Origin: Burkholderia anthina
GTDB taxonomy: Bacteria; Pseudomonadota; Gammaproteobacteria; Burkholderiales; Burkholderiaceae
Assembly (NCBI RefSeq): GCF_902498995.1
Contig: NZ_CABVLY010000001.1
Location: 248,001-312,000, forward strand
Length of the DNA stretch: 64,000 nt
Reading direction: 5' to 3'
Shown in pieces: positions 30,578 to 41,728 of this stretch. Within the stretch, counting starts at the first letter, position 1, and each line of letters opens with the position of its first letter. The position numbers and the translations under genes are program-made. The notes beneath the pieces are model-generated. The model was not told the DNA's origin, made no database searches, and was given only the letters and a program-made list of their open reading frames with translations.

Positions 30578-30605
30578 AAAGGGGCCGCGCGGCCCCTTTG
30601 TTTAT
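30578..30605. terminator. Bidirectional terminator between the COG4705 gene and dut
   Basis: Stem AAAGGGGCC / GGCCCCTTT with loop GCGC; T-rich sequence to the right and A-rich to the left. It lies between convergent genes and should stop both. Confidence 0.85.
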
Positions 30606-30617
30606 TGCGCCGTGCGT

Positions 30618-31064
30618 TCAGTGACGGCCGGTGCTGCCGAAGCCGCCCTCGCCACGATCGCTTTCGGCGAAGTCGTCGACGATGTTGAACTGCGCCTGCA
30701 CGACCGGCACGATCACGAGCTGCGCGAGGCGCTCGAACGGGTTCAGCACGAACTCGGTCTGGCCGCGGTTCCACGTCGAGATCATCAACTGGCCCTGGTA
30801 GTCGGAATCGATCAGGCCGACGAGGTTGCCGAGCACGATGCCGTGCTTGTGGCCCAGCCCCGAGCGCGGCAGGATCAGCGCCGCATAGCCGGGATCCGCG
30901 AGATGGATCGCGAGGCCGGTCGGCACGAGCGCCGTTTCGCCCGGCTTCAGCGTCAGCGGCGCGTCGAGGCACGCACGCAGGTCGAGGCCCGCGCTGCCGG
31001 TGGTCGCGTAGGCAGGCAGGTAGTCGCGCATGCGCGCGTCGAGAATCTTCAGGTCGAGTTTCAT
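30618..31064 (-). CDS. dut: Deoxyuridine 5'-triphosphate nucleotidohydrolase
   Basis: Homotrimeric dUTPase that makes dUMP for thymidylate and prevents uracil incorporation. 148 residues with all five motifs: AGLDLRA (motif 1), [11 protein letters not shown] (2), GLIDSDYQG (3, with the catalytic Asp), ERLAQLV (4) and the C-terminal arm [10 protein letters not shown] (5). It follows coaBC in the same direction after 55 bases, a pairing seen in many proteobacteria. Confidence 0.97.
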   Translation of the reverse strand: MKLDLKILDARMRDYLPAYATTGSAGLDLRACLDAPLTLKPGETALVPTGLAIHLADPGYAALILPRSGLGHKHGIVLGNLVGLIDSDYQGQLMISTWNRGQTEFVLNPFERLAQLVIVPVVQAQFNIVDDFAESDRGEGGFGSTGRH

Positions 31065-31119
31065 GCGGTCGTCGGATGGGTCGGGAAGGGCGCGGCAGCG
31101 ACGGCCGCCGCGCGGGAGA

Positions 31120-32331
31120 TCAGATCAGGCGGTTGTCGGGCAGGCGCTTCGCGATTTCGGCCACGAGCGTGTGCGCGAGCTCGTCTTTCGGCGCGCGCGG
31201 CAGGCGCGTGAGGCCGCCCGCTTCGAACAGCACGACTTCGTTGTCGTCGCGACCGAACGTCAGCGGGCCGAGGTTGCCGACCAGCAGCGGCACGTTCTTG
31301 CGCTTGCGTTTCTCGTCGCCGTGCACGTCGAGGTCGCCGCTTTCGGCCGCGAAGCCGACGCAGAACGGCGGAGCGGGCAGTGCCGCGACCGACGCGAGGA
31401 TGTCGGGGTTCTCGACGAACGCGAGCTCGGGCATCTTGCGGTCGGCCGTCTTCTTCATCTTGTGCTCGGCGGGCTGGGCGACGCGCCAGTCGGCGACCGC
31501 GGCCACCGCGATGAAGATGTCGGCGTCGTTCACGGCATGCATGACGGCGTCGTACATCTGCTGGGCGGTCTGCACGTCCTGGCGATAGACGCCCCACGGC
31601 GTGTCGAGCGCGACCGGCCCCGCGACGAGGTGTACGTCGGCACCGGCCTGCTGCGCGGCACGCGCGAGCGCGAAGCCCATCTTGCCGCTCGAGCGGTTGG
31701 TCAGGCCGCGCACCGGATCGAGCGGCTCGAACGTCGGGCCGGCCGTGATCAGCACGCGGCGGTGCGCGAGCACCTTCGGCGCGAAGTGCGCGACGATCGC
31801 TTCATAGATCGCTTCGGGCTCGAGCATGCGGCCGTCGCCGACTTCGCCGCATGCCTGCGCGCCGGAATCGGGGCCGAGCACCGACACGCCGTCGGCACGC
31901 AACTGTGCGGCATTGCGTTGCGTGGCCGGGTTCTGCCACATCTGGCGGTTCATCGCGGGCACGACGAGCAGCGGACAGTCGCGCGCGACGCACAGCGTCG
32001 ACAGCAGATCGTCCGCGAACCCGTGCGCGAGCTTCGCGAGGAAGTCGGTCGACGCGGGCGCGATCACGATCGCGTCGGCTTCGCGCGACAGGTCGATGTG
32101 CGCCATGTTGTTGTCGATGCGCGCGTCCCACTGGCTCGTGTACACGGGCCGGCCGGACAGCGCCTGCATCGTGACGGGCGTGATGAACTGGGTCGCGGCT
32201 TCCGTCATCGCGACCTGCACGGTCGCGCCTGCCTTCACGAGCAGCCGGGTGAGCTCGGCGATCTTGTAGCAGGCGATGCCGCCCGTCAGGCCGAGAACGA
32301 GGTGCTTTCCTGCGAGTTCTGCGTGTGCCAA
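31120..32331 (-). CDS. coaBC: Bifunctional phosphopantothenoylcysteine decarboxylase / phosphopantothenate-cysteine ligase
   Basis: Two steps of coenzyme A synthesis in one 403-residue protein. The N-terminal FMN decarboxylase (CoaC, about 1-190) has [14 protein letters not shown] and the PAMNRQMW motif. The C-terminal CTP-dependent ligase (CoaB, about 195-403) starts [14 protein letters not shown] and has NRSSGKMG. The start is TTG at 32331: GGAGG (32338-32342) lies six bases upstream and the product then begins exactly at the family N terminus. An ATG at 32385 would add 18 residues with no support. It is followed by dut and preceded by lspA in the same direction. Confidence 0.93.
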   Translation of the reverse strand: MAHAELAGKHLVLGLTGGIACYKIAELTRLLVKAGATVQVAMTEAATQFITPVTMQALSGRPVYTSQWDARIDNNMAHIDLSREADAIVIAPASTDFLAKLAHGFADDLLSTLCVARDCPLLVVPAMNRQMWQNPATQRNAAQLRADGVSVLGPDSGAQACGEVGDGRMLEPEAIYEAIVAHFAPKVLAHRRVLITAGPTFEPLDPVRGLTNRSSGKMGFALARAAQQAGADVHLVAGPVALDTPWGVYRQDVQTAQQMYDAVMHAVNDADIFIAVAAVADWRVAQPAEHKMKKTADRKMPELAFVENPDILASVAALPAPPFCVGFAAESGDLDVHGDEKRKRKNVPLLVGNLGPLTFGRDDNEVVLFEAGGLTRLPRAPKDELAHTLVAEIAKRLPDNRLI

Positions 32332-32398
32332 CTCAGGCCTCCAAGGATCAAACGGAACGGCCGGCGCGAAGCCGGCCGTCGACACGGAGTATGCGCGC

Positions 32399-32899
32399 TC
32401 AGCGCGTGCCGCGCACGCGACGCAACTCGTCGTAGATCAGCAGCACTGCGCCGACCGTGATCGCGGAGTCGGCGAGATTGAACGCCGGGAAGTGCCACGC
32501 ACCGAGGTGGAAGTCGAGAAAGTCGATCACGTGACCGTAGATGAGCCGGTCGATCACGTTGCCGAGCGCGCCGCCGAGGATCATCGCGAGCGACAGGCTG
32601 AACAGTCGCTGCTGGCCGTGGCGGCGCAGCAGGAAGCAGATCACGAGCGTCGCGCCGATGCCGAGCGCGGTGAACGCCCAGCGCTGCCAGCCGCTCGCGG
32701 TCGACAGGAAGCCGAACGCGGCGCCGCGGTTGTACACCAGCACGAGGTTGAAGAACGACGTCAGCGCGTGCTGCGCGCCGTACGCGAACGTTTTCAGGAT
32801 CGCGATCTTCGACAGCTGGTCGAACAGGATCACGATCAGCGAAATGCCGAGCCAGGGCGCGAGCGCGCCGCTGGCCGGTTTCGACACGGTTTTTGCCAT
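32399..32899 (-). CDS. lspA: Lipoprotein signal peptidase (signal peptidase II)
   Basis: Inner-membrane aspartyl protease that removes the signal peptide from diacylated prolipoproteins. 166 residues with four transmembrane segments. The two catalytic Asp residues appear in [15 protein letters not shown] and FNLADSAIT. It starts three bases after the ileS stop, the classic ileS-lspA pairing. Confidence 0.97.
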   Translation of the reverse strand: MAKTVSKPASGALAPWLGISLIVILFDQLSKIAILKTFAYGAQHALTSFFNLVLVYNRGAAFGFLSTASGWQRWAFTALGIGATLVICFLLRRHGQQRLFSLSLAMILGGALGNVIDRLIYGHVIDFLDFHLGAWHFPAFNLADSAITVGAVLLIYDELRRVRGTR

Positions 32900-32902
32900 G
32901 GT

Positions 32903-35740
32903 TTAAGCAGCGCTCCGGATTTCGCCGTTTTCAAACAGGTTCGAGAAGCAGCGGCCGCACAGCGTCGGATGGTCGGCGTGCGCGCCGACGTCTTCGCGGT
33001 AATGCCAGCAGCGTTCGCATTTCTGGTACTTCGAAGCCGCCACGTCGATGCTTTCCTGCGCGTCGTCGTCGACCTTCACGACCGTCGCCGCCGACGTGAT
33101 CAGCACGAACTTCAGGTCGTCGCCGAGGCTCGTGAGCGCGTCGTAGCGCGCGCCGCTCGCATGCACGGCCACTTCGGCCTGCAGCGACGAACCGATGCGG
33201 TTCGCGGTGCGGGCTTCCTCGAGCGCCTTCGTCACGTTGCCGCGCACGTCGCGCAGCAGCGCCCACTTCTCGATCAGCGCGGCCGAGCCGGCGACTTCCG
33301 GATACGCGTAGTACGTTTCCGTGAACACGGTGTCGCTCGCCTGCTGGAACACCTTCCACGCTTCTTCCGCCGTGAACGACAGGAACGGCGCGAGCACGCG
33401 CAGCAGGCCATGCGCCAGGTGGTACAGCGCGGTCTGCGCGGAGCGGCGCGCACGCGAATCGGGCGCGCTCGTGTACAGGCGATCCTTCAGCACGTCGAGA
33501 TAGAAGCCGCCGAGATCCTCCGAGCAGTACGTCTGCAGCTTCGCGACGACCGGGTGGAATTCGTACTTCTCGTAGTGGCCGAGCAGTTCCGTCTGGAGTT
33601 GCGCGGAGAAGGCGACCGCGTAACGGTCGATCTCGAGCCATTCTTCCACCGGCACCGCGTGCTGCGCGAAGTCGAAATCCGACAGGTTCGCGAGCAGGAA
33701 GCGCAGCGTGTTGCGGATGCGGCGATAGCCTTCCGTCACGCGCTTCAGGATTTCCTCGGAGATCGCGAGCTCGCCCGAGTAGTCGGTCGATGCGATCCAC
33801 AGGCGGATGATTTCCGCGCCGAGACGGTTCGCGACTTCATGCGGGTCGACGCCGTTGCCGAGCGACTTGCTCATCTTGCGGCCTTCGCCGTCGACGGTGA
33901 AGCCGTGCGTGAGCAGGCCCTTGTACGGCGCGCGGCCGTCGATCATCGATGCGGTCAGGAGCGACGAGTGGAACCAGCCGCGGTGCTGGTCCGAGCCTTC
34001 GAGGTACAGATCGGCCGGGAACTGGAGTTGATCCTTGTGCGAGCCGCGCAGCACGTGCCAGTGCGTCGTACCCGAGTCGAACCATACGTCGAGCGTGTCG
34101 CGGTTCTTCTCGTACAGGTTCGCGTCGTCGCCGATCAGCTCGCGCGGGTCCAGCGACTGCCACGCCTCGATGCCCGACTGCTCGACGCGCTTCGCGATTT
34201 CCTCGAGCAACTCCAGCGTGCGCGGATGCAGCTCGCCGGTTTCCTTGTGCACGAAGAACGCCATCGGCACGCCCCACTGGCGCTGGCGCGACAGCGTCCA
34301 GTCGGGACGGTTCGCGATCATGCTGAACAGGCGCTGCTTGCCCCACGACGGGTAGAACGCGGTCGCATCGACACCTTCGAGCGCCGTTTCGCGCAGCGTC
34401 TTGCCGCCGTCGCGCGGCGTCACGTCCATGCCGGCGAACCACTGCGACGTCGCGCGGTAGATGATCGGCGTCTTGTGGCGCCAGCAGTGCATGTAGCTGT
34501 GCGTGTACTTCTCGCTGCGCAGCAGCGAGCCGGCCGCGTTCAGCGCCTCGACGATCTTCGGGTTCGCGTCCCAGATCGACAGGCCGCCGAACAGCGGCAG
34601 CGATTCGATGTAGCGGCCGTCGCCCATCACCGGGTTGATGAAGTCCGAATCGGTCATTCCGTGCGCCTTGCACGACATGAAGTCTTCGATGCCGTAGGCG
34701 GGCGACGAGTGCACGACGCCGGTGCCGGTGTCGGTCGTCACGTAGTCGCCGAGGTAGACGGGCGCGGTGCGCTTGTAGCCGGGGTGGGCCGACGCGAGCG
34801 GGTGGTGGAAGCGCAGGTTCGCGAGCTTCACGCCCGGCGCGGTCGCGACGACGCGGCCGGTCAGCTTGAAGTCGGTCATGCAGGCTTCGACGCGTTCTTC
34901 CGCGATGATCAGCAGCCCGCGCTCGGTGTCGACCAGCGCATAGACGATTTCCGGATGGAGGTTCAGCGCCTGGTTGGCGGGAATCGTCCACGGCGTGGTG
35001 GTCCAGATCACGATGCCGCCCTCGGCGCGCGGCAGCGCCGGCAGGCCGAATGCGTGCGCGGTCTTTTCCGGTTCCGCGAACGCGAACATCACGTCGATCG
35101 TCGGGTCGGTGCGGTCCTTGTATTCGACTTCCGCCTCGGCGAGCGCCGAGCCGCAGTCGAAGCACCAGTTCACCGGCTTTAGCCCGCGATACACGTAGCC
35201 CTTCTCGATGATCTTGCCGAGCGCGCGGATTTCTTCCGCCTCGTTGACGAAGTTCATCGTCTTGTACGGGTTCGCCCAGTCGCCGAGCACGCCGAGGCGC
35301 TTGAAGCCGACCTTCTGCTTTTCGATCTGCTCGGTCGCGTACGCGCGCGCCTTGCTCATCACTTCGGCCGCCGGCAGCGACTTGCCGAACTGCTTCTCGA
35401 TCTGGATCTCGATCGGCATCCCGTGGCAATCCCAGCCCGGCACGTAAGGCGCGTCGAAGCCGGCCATGTTGCGCGACTTGACGACGATGTCCTTCAGGAT
35501 CTTGTTGACCGCGTGACCGAGGTGGATGTCGCCGTTCGCATACGGAGGGCCGTCGTGCAGGATGAACTTCGGCCGGCCCTTGCTCGCCGCGCGGATCTTC
35601 TCGTAGATGCCGCGCTCTTCCCACTCCTTGACCCACTGCGGCTCGCGCTTGGGCAGGTCGCCGCGCATCGGGAACGGCGTGTCGAGCAGGTTGACCGGAT
35701 ACTTGGCCTGCGGTTTCGAATCGGCTTTCTTGTTGCTCAT
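32903..35740 (-). CDS. ileS: Isoleucyl-tRNA synthetase
   Basis: Class I aminoacyl-tRNA synthetase charging tRNA-Ile, 945 residues, bacterial (type 1) form. It carries [15 protein letters not shown] (HIGH motif, about residues 65-79), [10 protein letters not shown] (KMSKS), a CP1 editing domain between them, and a C-terminal zinc site (CERCWHYR and CGRCFSNL). It lies between ribF (upstream) and lspA (downstream) in one minus-strand block. Start ATG is in the normal family position. Confidence 0.97.
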   Translation of the reverse strand: MSNKKADSKPQAKYPVNLLDTPFPMRGDLPKREPQWVKEWEERGIYEKIRAASKGRPKFILHDGPPYANGDIHLGHAVNKILKDIVVKSRNMAGFDAPYVPGWDCHGMPIEIQIEKQFGKSLPAAEVMSKARAYATEQIEKQKVGFKRLGVLGDWANPYKTMNFVNEAEEIRALGKIIEKGYVYRGLKPVNWCFDCGSALAEAEVEYKDRTDPTIDVMFAFAEPEKTAHAFGLPALPRAEGGIVIWTTTPWTIPANQALNLHPEIVYALVDTERGLLIIAEERVEACMTDFKLTGRVVATAPGVKLANLRFHHPLASAHPGYKRTAPVYLGDYVTTDTGTGVVHSSPAYGIEDFMSCKAHGMTDSDFINPVMGDGRYIESLPLFGGLSIWDANPKIVEALNAAGSLLRSEKYTHSYMHCWRHKTPIIYRATSQWFAGMDVTPRDGGKTLRETALEGVDATAFYPSWGKQRLFSMIANRPDWTLSRQRQWGVPMAFFVHKETGELHPRTLELLEEIAKRVEQSGIEAWQSLDPRELIGDDANLYEKNRDTLDVWFDSGTTHWHVLRGSHKDQLQFPADLYLEGSDQHRGWFHSSLLTASMIDGRAPYKGLLTHGFTVDGEGRKMSKSLGNGVDPHEVANRLGAEIIRLWIASTDYSGELAISEEILKRVTEGYRRIRNTLRFLLANLSDFDFAQHAVPVEEWLEIDRYAVAFSAQLQTELLGHYEKYEFHPVVAKLQTYCSEDLGGFYLDVLKDRLYTSAPDSRARRSAQTALYHLAHGLLRVLAPFLSFTAEEAWKVFQQASDTVFTETYYAYPEVAGSAALIEKWALLRDVRGNVTKALEEARTANRIGSSLQAEVAVHASGARYDALTSLGDDLKFVLITSAATVVKVDDDAQESIDVAASKYQKCERCWHYREDVGAHADHPTLCGRCFSNLFENGEIRSAA

Positions 35741-35841
35741 GATGGGATCGCTATCAAATCGGGGGACGCTCGTGCGTCGTGAATCGGGGATGCGCGCGGT
35801 CGGCGGCGCGAGGAGGGCGGCGCGGGGCGCCGCCGGCCGGA

Positions 35842-36834
35842 TCAGCTAATTCGGTCGGTCGCGGACGTCGAGAAGCCGGTTGCACGGCTGCCCGGCGCGC
35901 GGTCGCGCTCGATGAAGTACGCGCGCGCATTGGCGACGTCCAGCGCGATCGCGCGCGACAGCGCCTCGAGATCGTCGAACTTCGCCTCGTCGCGCAGCTT
36001 CTTCAGGAATTCGACGCGGATCAGCTTGCCGTACGCGTCGCCGTGCCAGTCGAGCAGGTGAACCTCGAGCAGCACGCGGCCCGAATCGTCGACGGTCGGG
36101 CGCAGCCCGAGGCTCGCGACGCCCGGCAGCGGCGCGGGGCCGAGGCCGTGCACCTGCACGACGAAGATGCCCGCGAGCGCCGGCCGCTTGTGCGCGATCG
36201 GCAGGTTCAGCGTCGGGAAGCCGAGGTCGCGGCCGAGCTTGAGCCCGTGCGCGACGTGGCCGCTGATCGCGTAGCCGTGGCCGAGCGCCTGCGCGGCCGC
36301 ATCGAGATCGCCCGCGCCGAGCGCGGCGCGCACGCCCGAGCTGGAGATGCGCGTGCCGTCGCTGCCGGCGACCGTGCCCATCTGCTCGACCTCGAAGCCG
36401 TACTGTTCGCCGGCGGCCTTCAGCGTGTCGAAGGTGCCCGCGCGCTTCGCGCCGTAGCAGAAATCGTCGCCGACCATCATCCAGCGCGTGTGCAGCCCGC
36501 CGACCAGCGTGCGTTCGACGAACGCCTGCGGCGACTGGCTCGCGAACGTATGGTTGAAGTGTTCGACGACGACGCGGTCGACGCCGTGATCGCGCAGCGC
36601 TTCGAGCTTGTCGCGCAGCATCGCGATGCGCGGCGGCGCGCCGGCCGGATTGAAGAATTCGCGCGGGTGCGGCTCGAACGTCATCACGCACACGGGCAGG
36701 CCGCGCGCGTCCGCTGCCGCGCGCACGCGCGCGAGCAGGGCCTGGTGGCCGCGATGGACACCGTCGAAGTTGCCGATCGTCAGCGCGCAAGGCGCGCGGC
36801 TTTCGGCGTTGGGCAGGCCGCGGAAGACTTTCAC
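35842..36834 (-). CDS. ribF: Bifunctional riboflavin kinase / FAD synthetase
   Basis: Makes FMN then FAD from riboflavin. 330 residues. The N-terminal adenylyltransferase domain (about 15-185) has [13 protein letters not shown] and later [13 protein letters not shown]. The C-terminal kinase (about 190-315) has [10 protein letters not shown] and LGLRPTVD. It heads the ribF-ileS-lspA block and is divergent from purN across 122 bases. Confidence 0.96.
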   Translation of the reverse strand: MKVFRGLPNAESRAPCALTIGNFDGVHRGHQALLARVRAAADARGLPVCVMTFEPHPREFFNPAGAPPRIAMLRDKLEALRDHGVDRVVVEHFNHTFASQSPQAFVERTLVGGLHTRWMMVGDDFCYGAKRAGTFDTLKAAGEQYGFEVEQMGTVAGSDGTRISSSGVRAALGAGDLDAAAQALGHGYAISGHVAHGLKLGRDLGFPTLNLPIAHKRPALAGIFVVQVHGLGPAPLPGVASLGLRPTVDDSGRVLLEVHLLDWHGDAYGKLIRVEFLKKLRDEAKFDDLEALSRAIALDVANARAYFIERDRAPGSRATGFSTSATDRIS

Positions 36835-36944
36835 GATAGCGGATGCAGCGTCGGGGAATGGGCGGTGGGATGCCGCAAAGCAGAAGATTATAAACGTTCG
36901 GGCGGCCCGGCGGCCGAGAAGGGGGGAAACGCGAGGGCGAATGG

Positions 36945-36950
36945 TAAAAT
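36945..36950 (+). promoter_or_regulatory. Candidate -10 element of purN
   Basis: TAAAAT ends seven bases before the purN ATG, and the gene has no Shine-Dalgarno sequence, so the mRNA may be leaderless. No convincing -35 is present. Confidence 0.4.
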
Positions 36951-36956
36951 TCGCGG

Positions 36957-37619
36957 ATGAAAAAACTCGTGATACTGATTTCCGGTCGCGGCAGCAACAT
37001 GGAGGCCATCGTCCGCGCGTGCGCGCAGGAACGCTGGCCGGCCGAGATTGCCGCCGTGATTGCCAACCGGCCCGATGCGGCCGGCCTGGCTTTTGCCGCG
37101 TCGCACGGGGTGGCGACCGCGGTGGTCGACCATCGGTCGTTCGACGGCCGCGACAGCTTCGATGCAGCGCTCGCCGCCGAAATCGACCGTTTCGCCCCCG
37201 ATCTCGTCGTGCTCGCCGGCTTCATGCGTATCCTGACGCCCGCTTTCGTCAGACGATACGAGGGCCGGCTGCTGAACGTCCATCCGTCGCTGCTGCCGAG
37301 CTTCAAGGGCATCCACACGCACCAGCAGGCGCTGGATGCCGGCGTCGCGCTGCACGGCGCCAGCGTGCATTTCGTCATTCCCGAACTCGACAGCGGCGCG
37401 ATCGTCGCGCAGGGCGCGGTGCCCGTGCGCGCGGGCGACGACGCGGCCGCGCTCGCGCGGCGTGTGCTGACGGTCGAGCACGTGCTGTATCCGCGTGCGG
37501 TGCGCTGGTTCGTCGAGGGGCGCCTGCGCCTCGAGAACGGGCGGGCAGTGGTGGCGCCGGAAGAGGCGCGCTGGATTTTCGCGGATCAACCGCATACCGA
37601 AACGAGCGAGGGCGTATGA
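36957..37619 (+). CDS. purN: Phosphoribosylglycinamide formyltransferase
   Basis: Purine synthesis enzyme that formylates GAR using 10-formyltetrahydrofolate. 220 residues, single formyltransferase domain. It begins LVILISGRGSNMEAIV (phosphate loop). The catalytic Asn and His are in LNVHPSLLPSFKG (about residues 106-118), and the catalytic Asp is in ELDSGAIVAQ (about 143). It is coupled to the following methyltransferase through an ATGA overlap. Confidence 0.95.
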   Translation: MKKLVILISGRGSNMEAIVRACAQERWPAEIAAVIANRPDAAGLAFAASHGVATAVVDHRSFDGRDSFDAALAAEIDRFAPDLVVLAGFMRILTPAFVRRYEGRLLNVHPSLLPSFKGIHTHQQALDAGVALHGASVHFVIPELDSGAIVAQGAVPVRAGDDAAALARRVLTVEHVLYPRAVRWFVEGRLRLENGRAVVAPEEARWIFADQPHTETSEGV

Positions 37620-38878
37620 AGCTGCACGGATTCCTGATTGGCCAGACCGAGACCTTGCTGGCCGAGGTGCTGAAATTCGCCGGCCCGGCCGACGCGACGA
37701 CGAGCCGGTTTTTCCGCGCGCATCCGAAGCTCGGCCACGCCGAGCGCGGCGTGATCGCCGAGGCGGTGTTCGCGGTACTGCGCCGCAAGATGGAGTTTTC
37801 GCACCTCGCCGAGAGCGGCACGGGCAGCCCCGCGCGGCGCCTCACGCTGCTCGGCCTGATGCAGACGCTCGGCCGCAACGCGCTGAAGCCGTTCGTGTCC
37901 GACACCGAGGCCGCGTGGCTCGAGCACGTGTCGAAGATCGATCCGGCGAGCCTGCCGGTGCGCGTGCGCACGAACCTGCCGGACTGGATCTACCAGGCGC
38001 TGTCGGCCCGTTTCGACGCCGACGAGCTTGGGCAGCTCGCCGCCGCGCTGAACTACCCGGCGCCGCTGGACCTGCGCGCCAATGCGCAGAAAGCGACGCG
38101 CGACCAGGTGATCGACGCGCTGCGCGCGAACGGCATCGACGCGGGCGCGACGCCGTTCGCGCCGTACGGCGTGCGGGTCGTCGGCAAGCCGGCGCTCACG
38201 CGCCTGAAGCTGTTCGAGGAAGGCCAGATCGAGGTGCAGGACGAAGGCAGCCAGCTGCTGTGCTCGCTCGTCGCGCCGCGTCGCGGCGAGATGGTCGTCG
38301 ATTTCTGCGCGGGCGCCGGCGGCAAGACGCTCGCGCTCGGCGCGATGATGCGCTCGACCGGGCGCCTGTACGCGTTCGACGTATCGGAAAAGCGTCTCAC
38401 GAAGCTGAAGCCGCGCCTTGCGCGCAGCGGTCTGTCGAACGTGAATCCGGTGCTGATCGACAGCGAGCACGATGCGAAGATCAAGCGGCTCGCCGGCAAG
38501 ATCGACCGCGTGCTGGTCGACGCGCCATGCAGCGGCCTCGGCACGCTGCGCCGCAATCCCGACCTCAAGTGGCGCCAGACGCGCACGTCGATCGACGAGC
38601 TCGCGCCGAAGCAGGCGTCGATCCTCGCGAGCGCGGCGCGTCTCGTGAAGAAGGGCGGCCGCCTCGTCTACGCGACCTGCAGCGTGCTCGACGCGGAGAA
38701 CGAAGCCATCGTCGAGCAGTTCCTGGCCGACCATCCGGAGTTCGTGCTGGTCCCCGCGCAGAAGGTGCTGGCCGACCAGCGCATCGAAATCGAAACCGGC
38801 GACTACCTGTCGCTGTGGCCGCACCGCCACGCCACCGACGGCTTCTTCGCCGCGGTGCTGGAACGGCGCCCGCAGTAA
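37616..38878 (+). CDS. RsmB/NOP-family RNA (cytosine-5) methyltransferase
   Basis: 420-residue SAM-dependent RNA m5C methyltransferase. The catalytic domain (about 165-420) has the SAM motif VVDFCAGAGGKTLALG, the motif IV cysteine in VDAPCSGLGTLRRNPD and the motif VI catalytic cysteine in VYATCSVLD. The first about 150 residues are helical but do not look like a clear NusB domain, unlike canonical RsmB, so this may be a paralogue acting on another RNA. Its start overlaps the purN stop (ATGA). Confidence 0.88.
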   Translation: MKLHGFLIGQTETLLAEVLKFAGPADATTSRFFRAHPKLGHAERGVIAEAVFAVLRRKMEFSHLAESGTGSPARRLTLLGLMQTLGRNALKPFVSDTEAAWLEHVSKIDPASLPVRVRTNLPDWIYQALSARFDADELGQLAAALNYPAPLDLRANAQKATRDQVIDALRANGIDAGATPFAPYGVRVVGKPALTRLKLFEEGQIEVQDEGSQLLCSLVAPRRGEMVVDFCAGAGGKTLALGAMMRSTGRLYAFDVSEKRLTKLKPRLARSGLSNVNPVLIDSEHDAKIKRLAGKIDRVLVDAPCSGLGTLRRNPDLKWRQTRTSIDELAPKQASILASAARLVKKGGRLVYATCSVLDAENEAIVEQFLADHPEFVLVPAQKVLADQRIEIETGDYLSLWPHRHATDGFFAAVLERRPQ

Positions 38879-38893
38879 CGGCAGCGCGCACGG

Positions 38894-40270
38894 ATGATGC
38901 AGAATCGTCTGCTGTCGCACCGGCTCGCGTCGGTCATCCGCGACTTCAACCAGCCGGTGATGATCTGGCAGGCGGCGATCCTGGTCGGCGCGCTGTGTTT
39001 CGCGTGGGTGGCCGCGCGCTTCGTGCACGGCCGCATCGACGCACGCCGGCGGGCTGCCGGCCGCGTGCCGGGCGCCGGCGCGCAGAGCCTGAAGCGCGCG
39101 CTGTTCCCGTTGTTCGGCGGGCTGTTCGTGCTGGCGGCCCAGCTCGCGTTCGACCCGTTCATGTCGACGTCGCTGCTGTCGCTCGCGCTCGTGCCGCTGT
39201 TCGGCATCGGGCTCATCTACGTGCTGTTCTTCTTCGCGCGGCGCGTGTTCGCGCGCGACGGCCACACGCATGCGTGGTTGTCGGTCGTCGAGAAGATCGT
39301 GTCGGTGATCGTGTGGGCGGCGATGGTGTTTACCGTGCTCGGGATCCAGTCCGACGTGATCGCGTGGCTCGACAGCGTGCAGTTTCGCGTCGCGAATGCG
39401 CACCTCACGCTGCTGTCGGTGATTTCCGGCGCGCTGTGGGTGTGCGTGACGCTGATGGTCGCCATGTGGCTCGGCTCGGTGCTCGAGGAACGCCTCGCGC
39501 GCTCGAGCACGCTGGATGCGAACCTGAAGGTCGTGCTGTCGCGGGTCGGCCGCGCGCTGCTGGTGTTCGCGGCGATCCTGATCGGGCTGTCGCTCGTCGG
39601 CATCGACGTGACGGTGCTCGGCGTGTTCGGCGGTGCGCTCGGCGTCGGTCTCGGCTTCGGGCTGCAGAAGATCGCGAGCAACTACGTATCGGGCTTCATC
39701 ATCCTGCTCGACCGCTCGCTGCGGCTCGGCGACGCGATCAGCGTCGGCGGGCTGCAGGGCATCGTCACGCAGATCCGCACGCGCTACACGGTCGTGCGCG
39801 GCCTCGACGGCAACGAGACGCTGATCCCGAACGAGAAGCTGATCACCGACGTCGTGCAGAACCAGTCGTCGTACCTGACGCGCGGTTACGCGAAGGTCGC
39901 CGTGCAGGTCGCCTATACGAGCGACGTCGAGCACGCGCTCACGGTGCTCGCCGAGGCCGCGAAGGGCGTGCCGCGCGTGCTCGCCGAGCCGGCGCCGGCG
40001 CCATACCTGGTCAGCTTCGGCGCGGACGGGATCGACCTGGAGCTCGGCTTCTGGATCGAGGATGCGGCGAAGGGCACGTCGGGCGTGCGCTCGGCGGTGA
40101 ACCGCAACATCTGGCGGCTCTTCGGCGAGCACGGGATCTCGATTCCGTTCCCGCAGCGCGAAGTGCGCGTGGTCGGCCTGCCGGGGGAGTTTGCCGCGAC
40201 CGGCGCGGTGGCCGACGGCGTACCCGTGGCCGGCAGCGGCCTGGCCGACGGGCAGGCGTCGACCGCTTAG
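38894..40270 (+). CDS. MscS-family mechanosensitive ion channel
   Basis: Inner-membrane channel of 458 residues. Five or so N-terminal hydrophobic segments (extending the usual three) are followed by the MscS pore helix and beta domain. Signature GALGVGLGFGLQKIASNYVSGFIIL (about 248-272) is the gating helix TM3, with LRLGDAI and NQSSYLTRGYAKV next. The extra membrane helices at the front suggest a larger YnaI/YbdG-like member. It releases osmolytes on hypo-osmotic shock. It starts 15 bases after the methyltransferase gene, probably in one operon with it. Confidence 0.9.
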   Translation: MMQNRLLSHRLASVIRDFNQPVMIWQAAILVGALCFAWVAARFVHGRIDARRRAAGRVPGAGAQSLKRALFPLFGGLFVLAAQLAFDPFMSTSLLSLALVPLFGIGLIYVLFFFARRVFARDGHTHAWLSVVEKIVSVIVWAAMVFTVLGIQSDVIAWLDSVQFRVANAHLTLLSVISGALWVCVTLMVAMWLGSVLEERLARSSTLDANLKVVLSRVGRALLVFAAILIGLSLVGIDVTVLGVFGGALGVGLGFGLQKIASNYVSGFIILLDRSLRLGDAISVGGLQGIVTQIRTRYTVVRGLDGNETLIPNEKLITDVVQNQSSYLTRGYAKVAVQVAYTSDVEHALTVLAEAAKGVPRVLAEPAPAPYLVSFGADGIDLELGFWIEDAAKGTSGVRSAVNRNIWRLFGEHGISIPFPQREVRVVGLPGEFAATGAVADGVPVAGSGLADGQASTA

Positions 40271-40502
40271 GCGCGTCGTGCCGGCGCGAACGGGCCGAAT
40301 CGGCGCCGTCGGGCGGCCAGAACCGGATCGCGGGGCTTTCCGGGTCCGTCGATGGACTGCTCGCGTTGCTTCATGACAAGAAAATATTCATTTTTTACAA
40401 AGACTTGGAACGGTTGAAGTAAAATTCCGGTCTACACGCGGTATGCTTTCATTTTTCTGACGCTTGCGCGAGCCGGCGTCGCTCTCATCACAGGTAACTG
40501 CC

Positions 40503-41696
40503 TTGTTGAATTCCCTGCTCGATTTTCTTTCCCACGGGCTCCTGCGTTTTTCGTGGTGGCAGGTCGCGCTGTTCGCGCTGGCCGTCACGCACGTGACGAT
40601 TATCGGCGTGACGGTCTATCTGCACCGCTGCCAGGCGCACCGCGCGCTGGAACTGCATCCGATCGCGAGCCACTTCTTCCGCCTGTGGCTGTGGATGACG
40701 ACCGGCATGCTGACGGGTCAGTGGGCCGCGATTCACCGCAAGCACCATGCGAAGTGCGAGACCGAGGAAGATCCGCACAGCCCGCAGACGCGCGGCATCT
40801 GGAAGGTGTTCCTCGAAGGCGCGGAGCTGTATCGCGCGGAAGCGAAGAACGAAGAGACGATGCGCAAGTTTGGTCACGGCACGCCGAACGACTGGCTCGA
40901 ACGCAATCTCTACTCGAAGTATCCGATTCTCGGCATCAGCATGATGATGGTGATCGACGTCGCGCTGTTCGGCGTGATCGGCCTCACCGTGTGGGCCGTG
41001 CAGATGGTCTGGATTCCGTTCTGGGCGGCTGGCGTTGTCAACGGCTTCGGTCACTTCTGGGGCTACCGCAACTTCAACTCGGCCGATGCGAGCACGAACC
41101 TGTTCCCGTGGGGCATCGTGATCGGCGGCGAAGAGCTGCACAACAACCACCACACGTTCGCGACGTCGGCGAAGCTGTCGAACAAGTGGTACGAGTTCGA
41201 CATCGGCTGGATGTACATCCGCATCATGTCGGCTTTCGGTCTCGCGAAGGTGAAGAAGGTCGCGCCGACGCCGCGCCTGAACAAGCCGAAGACGGTGCTC
41301 GACCAGGAAACGCTGCAGGCCGTGCTGTCGAACCGCTACGAAGTGATGGCGCGCTACGGCAAGGCCGTGAAGCGTGCCTACCGCCAGGAGCTCGCGCACC
41401 TGAAGGAAATCGGCGGCGAGAAGTACCAGTTGATGCGCGGCGCGCGCAAGTGGTTCCACAAGGATGCCGACGGCCTCGACGAGCCGCAGAAGAAGCTGCT
41501 GCCGGAGATTTTCGCGAACAGCCAGAAGCTGCATACGTATTTCCAGCTGCGCCAGGATCTGGCCGCGATCTGGGATCGCTCGACCGCGTCGCGCGAACAG
41601 CTGCTCGCGCAATTGCAGGATTGGTGCCATCGCGCGGAACAAAGCGGCATCAAGTCGCTGCAGGAATTCGCGACACGCCTGCGTCGCTACGCCTGA
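40503..41696 (+). CDS. Acyl-CoA / fatty acid desaturase
   Basis: Membrane di-iron desaturase of 397 residues that introduces a double bond in acyl chains. The three His clusters are HRCQAHR (about 40-46), HRKHH (about 78-82) and HNNHH (about 217-221), with hydrophobic segments between. The C-terminal third is hydrophilic and helical (about 270-397), longer than in many bacterial members. The start is taken as TTG at 40503 (or 40506) because AGGTAA lies just upstream; a more distant in-frame start at 40464 lacks support. It is followed by a strong terminator. Confidence 0.88.
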   Translation: MLNSLLDFLSHGLLRFSWWQVALFALAVTHVTIIGVTVYLHRCQAHRALELHPIASHFFRLWLWMTTGMLTGQWAAIHRKHHAKCETEEDPHSPQTRGIWKVFLEGAELYRAEAKNEETMRKFGHGTPNDWLERNLYSKYPILGISMMMVIDVALFGVIGLTVWAVQMVWIPFWAAGVVNGFGHFWGYRNFNSADASTNLFPWGIVIGGEELHNNHHTFATSAKLSNKWYEFDIGWMYIRIMSAFGLAKVKKVAPTPRLNKPKTVLDQETLQAVLSNRYEVMARYGKAVKRAYRQELAHLKEIGGEKYQLMRGARKWFHKDADGLDEPQKKLLPEIFANSQKLHTYFQLRQDLAAIWDRSTASREQLLAQLQDWCHRAEQSGIKSLQEFATRLRRYA

Positions 41697-41728
41697 TTCG
41701 AAATCGATTAGAATCTCAGGACGTCACA

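Noticed and set aside
32276-35182. 968-codon plus-strand open frame opposite ileS
   Set aside because: Antisense shadow of ileS and coaBC with the typical mirror composition (Arg, Val, His, Ala) and no start signals.
37586-40132. 848-codon minus-strand frame opposite the methyltransferase and MscS genes
   Set aside because: Antisense shadow; real genes on the plus strand explain the region with motifs and overlaps.
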